Of a DNA stretch of 22,500 nt, positions 17,968-22,500 are shown one piece after another. The notes under the pieces were generated by a model. That model searched no databases. It saw nothing but the letters and a program-made list of their open reading frames with translations, and had not been told where the DNA came from. The translations under genes and the position numbers were made by a program. The number at the start of each line of letters is the position of its first letter. Within the stretch, counting starts at the first letter, position 1. This stretch comes from Prorocentrum cordatum (taxonomy: Eukaryota; Sar; Dinophyceae; Prorocentrales; Prorocentraceae), in assembly GCA_963575745.1 (NCBI GenBank), contig CAUYUJ010020171.1:708005-730504 (forward strand). Direction: 5' to 3'.

Positions 17968-18047
17968 ATCAGGAGGAGGAGGAGAAAAGGAAGAAGAGGA
18001 GGAGGAGGAGGAGGAGGAGGACAATGGGAAGGAGTAGGAGGAGGAGG
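17968..18047 (+). repeat. (GGA)n microsatellite
   Basis: GGA/GAA repeats on the plus strand, same sense as the tract at 17488-17776. Confidence 0.93.
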
Positions 18048-18404
18048 CCGCGACCTATCGATGCGGCGGGGTCGGCCGCGCCTAGCCCGGCCTGCCCCGC
18101 ATGTCGATGCGCCTGGGCGTGGCGCCTCGCCGCCAGGTCTCCTGGCGGCGAGGCGCCCGCTGCTTGGCTACTTGCGCAGCAGGGGGGGGGGACGTGGGAT
18201 CCCAGCCCCGACGGGCCTAGGGTCCTCGGAGATGGGGCCGTGGTCGGGGGCCGTGACCTAAGGAGCCCGCCGTGGTGGACCCGTGGAATGCGCGGCAGCG
18301 AGAAGGCCGCAGTTGGGGGGGGCCGCGGCCGGTCCGACGCCCTCATCGACGGCGCGACGTGTCTCCCCCCAGGGGAGTGATGGGCACGACTTCCACATCG
18401 CGGG
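18048..18404. other. GC-rich island with a perfect 17-bp hairpin; no gene recognised
   Basis: GGCGCCTCGCCGCCAGG (18121-18137), loop TCT, and its exact reverse complement (18141-18157). Just upstream, ATCGATGCGGCGGGG (18057-18071) and CCCCGCATGTCGAT (18096-18109) are a weaker inverted pair. A G run of about ten occurs near 18182. Frames across the region are open on both strands but show no domain. Confidence 0.65.
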
Positions 18405-18598
18405 AGGAGGGAACAGCCTGGAGGGAGGAGGAGGAGGAGGAGGAGGAGTTTGGAAGAGGAGGAAGAGGAGGAGGAGGAGGAGGAGGAGGAGGAGGAGGTT
18501 GGAAGAGGAGGAGGAGGAGGTTGGAAGAGGAGGAGGAAGAGGTGGAGGTGGAGGAGGAGGAGGAGGAGGAGGAGGCGGAGGAGGAGGAGGAGGGGAAA
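18405..18598 (+). repeat. (GGA)n microsatellite, compound
   Basis: GGA repeats carry GTT-GGA-AGA and GGT variants. A partly repeated longer unit, GGAGGTTGGAAGAGGAGG, appears twice around 18490-18535. Confidence 0.95.
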
Positions 18599-20072
18599 GT
18601 AGGAGCAAGGAGGAACGCGAGGAGGATAAGACAGGGATGGGGGAAGGATGAGCGATAAGGGATGATAGTGGTGATGCAGAGGAGGAGGAGGTCGTGGTCG
18701 TTATCCCCCTGCCCTCCAACGCACTCACCCCATGCCCGACATCTGCGTCATTCTTCCCAATTTCGCCTCCCGCCGCCCTTCACTATACCCACCTCCGCTC
18801 GGAGGCGGAGGGGACGCAGCAGGAATGCAAGGAAGAGGACGACGGCGGGGACTATCAACAGGAAGATGACGAGGTGGGTGAGGATGAAGTCGGGAAGAGG
18901 AGGAAGACGAGGAGGAGGAGGAGGAGGAGGAGGAGGAGGAGGAGGGTGTAGAGGCCGAGGGCGAGGTCGCAGCTCGCAGCTCGCAGCTCCAATTCACACG
19001 GCCTGGCGCGTGTCGCACAGCTGCGGAGGAGGATGTGGAGGCCGAGGGTGAGGACGAGTTGGGGGGAGGATGATGCGGCCTGGAGGAGGATACAGGCTCG
19101 AATGAGGACAAAGATGCGGATGCGGCGCGAGGAGCAGATCGAGAGGAAGGATGATAAAGCCGCCGACGGCAGCGAGGGCGAAGGCAAAGGCGAGGGCGAG
19201 GGCCTCTTCTCTGCGACCACGTGCGAACCCTACGTACCCCTGCGGGTCCAAGCGACGCCAGGGTATCGGACACCCCTGCCGGGGCTAACCTGGCTGCAGA
19301 CATCCTCCGAACTCTCAACCCCAGCTGGCGTGTCAGACTTCAGTCCTGCAGGAGTTGGATTCCCACTTGCTTACCTGTCCCCCTCCCTACTCAGAACCTC
19401 GTCCTTCTCCCGTGGGTCGCGTCGTTCCCTTCTCCCCCGGCTGCCCCCCGCATCTAAACAGACACGAACATTTTGTCGCTTCAGCGTATGCGGCCGCTTC
19501 ATGCTCTCATCGGCTGCGCATCACCTGGAATGCTTCCATACAGTCCACCCGCATAGTAAGGATGGGCAACCTTCCCAAGGATACCCTTGCATCCTTGCCT
19601 CCTCAGTCCAACCTCGGCCACTTTCGTCGGCCGCGCCCCGCTCGAGAAGCTTCGACATGGGCGTCCAAGGCCCTCGCATCCTCATCGCGCAGCCCTATGA
19701 TGTGGGCCGACTGTGTTTCCTGTCTCACTGGGTCTGCCCAGGCGCGCTTCAGTGCGCCTTCAGGGGCCAGCCCGCCGCGGCCAGTTACCAGACCGCTTCG
19801 CTTCGCTTCGTCTCCCTCAAGTCGGGCGGCAAGAACGGGGGGACATGAGAAGGAGGAGGCCTTCTCAGAAGGCGGCGGGACTTCTCAGAAGCCCTCGCGC
19901 CTTCTGAGAAGTTGTCTGCGTCCTCGGGGAAGGGTGAGAGAACTGCTCGGAAGGCCCGGGGACTTCGAGATCTCCGAGGAGGCCTCCTCCTTCTCGCTTC
20001 CCCCCTGGGCTCGCCGCCCACTCGAGATCGGCTCCCCGACCTTTCCTGGCGCGAGCCCCGTTGGGCGCCGCG
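18599..20072. other. Spacer with a short GGA tract and a triple near-palindrome; no gene recognised
   Basis: A GGA tract lies at 18895-18945 (plus strand). From 19033 to 20197 plus-strand frames of about 270-280 codons overlap one another and show no recognised domain; neither has clear codon bias, so I do not call a gene. Three copies of CTTCTCAGAAG or CTTCTGAGAAG start at 19861, 19881 and 19901, exactly 20 bp apart. A degraded LINE or host exon between 19200 and 19850 cannot be excluded. Confidence 0.5.
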
Positions 20073-20224
20073 TAATGGGGGGGTCATACATGGGGGGGCG
20101 GCGAGGGTGGTCCGAAAAGGTGCCCAAACGGTACCTCAACGAGCCCCCTGGGGCTCTGGAGGGGCCCGAAAGGGGCACGAAAGGGGACCTTTTCTGACCC
20201 CCCCATTTGTGACCCCCCCCATTA
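20073..20224. mobile_element. Fold-back element with 26-bp terminal inverted repeats, TA-flanked (candidate)
   Basis: The left end TAATGGGGGGGTCATACATG is mirrored at the right end, whose reverse complement begins TAATGGGGGGGGTCACAAAT. Arms continue through a G run, and after an 11-base gap share AGAAAAGGT or CGAAAAGGT. A central hairpin GAGCCCC-CT-GGGGCTC sits in between. The ends can be read as a TA duplication around ATGGGG...CCCCAT, the pattern of Tc1/mariner-type MITEs, but TA is too short to prove it, and G runs weaken the alignment. Confidence 0.55.
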
Positions 20225-20423
20225 AGCCACGCTCAGCCCCGACCAGTGCGTCGGGAGGGCTCCGAAGCGGCGGGGGCTCGCGGCATCGGCTCGCGAGCTG
20301 CGGCGGGGCGGCGGGGAGCTCGGAGGCACGCCCGGAACTGTCCTCGGGCCTCCCGGGGCCCCAGCCCGGGGGGCAGCGTCAGTGCGCAGGCAGGCGCAGG
20401 GGCAACGTTAGGGGCGGATACGC

Positions 20424-20632
20424 CCTCCTCCTCCTCCTCCTCCTCCTCCTCCTCCTCCTCTCCTCCCTCCCCCTCCTCCCTCCTCCTCCTCCTCCTCCTC
20501 CTCCTCCTCCTCCTCCTCCTCCCTCCTCCTCCTCTCCTCCTCTTCCTCCTCCTCCTCCCTCCTCCTCCCCCTCCTCCTCCTCCTCCTCCTCCCTCCTCCT
20601 CCTCATGCTCCTCCTCCTCCTCCTCCTCCTCC
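20424..20632 (-). repeat. (CTC)n polypyrimidine microsatellite
   Basis: About 210 bp of CTC/TCC repeats on the plus strand, i.e. GGA on the minus strand. The purine-rich strand has switched relative to the 17.3-19 kb tracts. Confidence 0.97.
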
Positions 20633-20904
20633 AGATTTCGTAATAAAGGGAGGGGGGTCTCATTTCGGGGGGGGTCTCTTCCAGGCTATCCTGGAGGGCC
20701 CTGGGGGGTCTGGGGACGATGCTTCGGAGGGTTCTCCCACGCGGGGGGGGGTCTGAAATGGCTTGTCTTGGAGGGTCCAGACCCCCTCCCTTTTCTTGCG
20801 AAATCTGGAGTAAGCTTAGGGGGCGACGCCGGCCCCCAATCGCCCACCCATCGGGGTGGTCGGGGTGTTCGAGCGTTCTGGCACAGGGGAAGTCGCGGGC
20901 AGCG

Positions 20905-21080
20905 TTAGGGGGGCATGGGCGTGAGGGGGGATCGAACGTATTCGGTACGGGGGGGGGGGTCGAGGGGGGCATGGGCAGGGCGGCAGCGTATTCGAAGGGG
21001 GATCGATGGGAACGTATTCGAAAGTATTCTTGGGGGGTGCATGGGCGTAGGGGGGGGGATCGAACGTATTCGGCAGTTGT
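20905..21080 (+). repeat. Diverged direct repeats with GCATGGGC and GTATTCG cores
   Basis: GGGGGGCATGGGC or a close variant occurs with its GCATGGGC core at 20913, 20969 and 21039. GTATTCG follows each and recurs at 20938, 20988, 21014 and 21066. GGATCGAACGTATTCGG is exact at two sites. Spacing (56 and 70 bp) is irregular, so this is a decayed tandem array. Confidence 0.75.
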
Positions 21081-21205
21081 CGGAAGGTTCCGAAGCGCGG
21101 GGTGGTTTCCTTGGGCTGCGCCTCGTCGAGGTCGCTCCGGGGTGTGCCCGGAGCGTCCCGAACGGCGGCCGGAGAGCCGTGTTCTGAGCCGAACACCAAC
21201 CACAG

Positions 21206-21376
21206 GGCAAGGATTAAATCGGGCCTGTCCCTCTACAGGAGGAACACTCAAAAATAGTCAAAATAGTCTGGGGCCTATTTTTTATTATTTTTTGATATTC
21301 TGGAGTATTCTTGGAGTATGTTCATTTTTCGTCGAAAAGCCTCCTGTAGGGGGACACGCCCGACTTGAGGCAAGGA
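21206..21376. mobile_element. MITE-like inverted-repeat transposon, copy 2 (21214-21368) with 8-bp target duplication
   Basis: The left end TTAAATCGGGCCTGTCCC and TCTACAGGAGG is mirrored by the right end CCTCCTGTAGGGGGACAC and GCCCGACTTGA. The direct repeat GGCAAGGA flanks it at 21206-21213 and 21369-21376. The left end of copy 1 resembles the right end of copy 2 (both carry GGGCGTG rather than GGGCCTG, and TTTTCGA just inside), so the two copies lie in opposite orientations. The AT-rich interior of about 100 bp has no coding potential. Confidence 0.88.
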
Positions 21377-21417
21377 TATGCTCAGAGGGGACTGCGTCGG
21401 CCTTCACGATCGCCCAC

Positions 21418-21460
21418 CCCCTCCTCCTCCTCCTCCTCCCCCTCCTCCTCCTCCTCCACA
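21418..21460 (-). repeat. (CTC)n microsatellite
   Basis: CTC/TCC repeats on the plus strand, interrupted once by CCCC. Confidence 0.93.
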
Positions 21461-21596
21461 ATTACTCAATATGAATACTACTCTCCCTCTTCCCCTGATG
21501 ACGGCCTGGGAATGTCCGACCCCCCCCCCCGCGTACTGTTTTTTACACACAGGTTTCCCCGGAGTTGGGTTTTCGCCTGCATTTTTTCCAAAATGC

Positions 21597-21787
21597 TGCT
21601 CTCGCTGAGGCGCTGGCCTCATTTTCGGGCCCCGCTCGTTCCGAATCGTGCTCCCGCTGCAGCGCTGGCCTCATTTCCGTGCTTCCGCTCGTTCCGAATC
21701 GTGCTCCCGCTGCAGCGCTGGCCTCATTTCCGCGCTTCCGCTCGTTTCGACTCGTGCTCCCGCTGCAGCGCTGGCGTCATTTCCAGT
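21597..21787 (+). repeat. 53-bp tandem repeat, four copies
   Basis: CGCTGGCCTCATTT (last copy CGCTGGCGTCATTT) starts at 21611, 21663, 21716 and 21769, giving periods of 52, 53 and 53 bp. Shared words include CCGCTCGTTCCGAATCGTGC and TCCCGCTGCAG. Copies 2 and 3 are nearly identical; the outer ones have diverged. 53 is not a multiple of three, so it is not a conserved coding repeat. Confidence 0.92.
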
Positions 21788-22015
21788 GCCATGCCACGGC
21801 GTGCAATGCAATGCTAGGTTGATACTACGCTTTGCGGTGCTCTTCTACGCCATGCCATGCCGTGCTCTACAATGCATCGCGTACCCTTTCGGGATCATTG
21901 CCCTGCTCGACATCCGACTGTGCGAGTAGAGAGGGGATCTGCGCCATGGTAAGGGATGGGAGGGAGGGGTAGGATGTCAGATATGACGCGAGCGCACCTA
22001 GCTTGTCCCCCTCTC
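21788..22015. other. Spacer with ATGC-rich words; no gene recognised
   Basis: Short words such as CATGCCATGC and GCAATGCAATGC cluster between 21788 and 21880. No open frame of note is seen. Confidence 0.5.
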
Positions 22016-22076
22016 CCTCCTCCTTCTCCTCCTCATCCTCCTCCTCCTCCTCCTGCTCCTCCTCCTCCTCCTCCGT
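22016..22076 (-). repeat. (CTC)n microsatellite
   Basis: CTC repeats on the plus strand with single CAT and CTG interruptions. Confidence 0.95.
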
Positions 22077-22500
22077 GGGAAAGGAGCGGAAAAGAGGGGG
22101 GTGATGACTAGGGGGGGGGATATCATGGCGGGGGCCATGATATCTCCCCGGATTTCGTGGCGCCTCTTCTTACTTCACGACGTCCCTGGCCCCCCTGCGG
22201 GGCCGCGCACGTGCCGCCTGTGATGATTTGCGCCCCCCCCCTCTTGGACACCCCCCTCTTGGCCGCTCCCGGCCGACAAAGCCAGTCTCCCCCGAGCGTT
22301 CCCCCATCAGGAAGGGGTGGTCCTAGAGGTCTCTGACTTAGGGCGATCGGTGGGTCCTGGAGGTGGGGGGGGGAATGGCCCCCCCGGGGGTGCAGGAGCC
22401 ATAGAGACGATCTGTGAGCGGTAAACCGACCACGGGGCAAGGATAGGCTCAGGGGGGAATCATCGGTCCGCAATCGCCCATTCATCGCTGGTATGAGTCC
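22077..22500. other. Spacer with an 11-bp perfect hairpin and an empty-site paralogue of the MITE insertion
   Basis: GATATCATGGC (22119-22129), loop GGGG, GCCATGATATC (22134-22144) form a perfect stem. From about 22425 the sequence ACCACGGGGCAAGGATAGGC resembles the two flanks of MITE copy 2 read without the element. A 120-codon minus-strand frame (22485-22123) has no recognised domain. Confidence 0.6.

Noticed and set aside
19033-20197. Overlapping 270-280-codon plus-strand frames as a host gene
   Set aside because: Two frames are equally open, neither shows motifs or a plausible splice structure; GC-rich DNA explains the openness.
20379-21251. 290-codon minus-strand frame with poly-Glu/Gly tail
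   Set aside because: Half of it is the CTC microsatellite read backwards; the rest is G-run and direct-repeat DNA without a domain.
1-22500. tRNA, rRNA, SL RNA gene, CRISPR array or viral genome
   Set aside because: No cloverleaf, conserved rRNA segment, SL donor context, regularly spaced CRISPR repeats or viral structural genes were seen.

Overview
The window is nuclear DNA from a dinoflagellate. The decisive evidence is a perfect reverse complement of the 22-nt dinoflagellate spliced leader (SL) at 6180-6201 (minus strand), plus a 19/21 match to the SL core at 11818-11839 (plus strand). High GC, very dense GGA/CTC, GAT, CA/TG and AAT microsatellites, and retrotransposon coding regions of the dinoflagellate LINE type fit this. 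I cannot name the species. I see no ordinary host gene, rRNA, tRNA or CRISPR array.

Layout. (1) 1-6201, minus strand: a LINE whose 5' end is the SL. It has a RanBP2-like zinc finger and coiled-coil region, a stretch with three 37-38-residue repeats, an AP-type endonuclease, reverse transcriptase (FVDD box), a CCHC knuckle and RNase H with its catalytic acidic residues. The pol frame is open without a stop for 1386 codons and runs off the left edge. Three frame changes lie in the N-terminal 2 kb. (2) 6202-11817: a gene-poor spacer with a GGA tract, a 0.5 kb GAT tract, CA and TG tracts, blocks of a short repeat with a mean period of 10.5 bp, and a 166-bp inverted-repeat transposon (MITE-like) with 8-bp target duplications. 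(3) 11818-17335, plus strand: a second, decayed LINE that starts with a mutated SL. Zinc finger, endonuclease, RT, CCHC and RNase H remnants follow in order, with frameshifts and lost catalytic residues. GGA repeats flank it on both sides. (4) 17336-22500: GGA tracts, an AAT/ATT inverted microsatellite, strong hairpins, a 152-bp fold-back element, a switch to CTC tracts, a second MITE copy in the opposite orientation with its own 8-bp duplication and a related empty site 1.2 kb away, and a 53-bp tandem repeat.

How the parts relate. The two LINEs diverge from a 5.6 kb spacer. Both carry the SL at the 5' end, so each probably arose by reverse transcription of a trans-spliced mRNA. Both abut GGA/TCC microsatellites, suggesting preference for such targets. 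The rest is accessory, repeat-driven DNA. All similarity statements come from motif recognition by eye; no database search was run.
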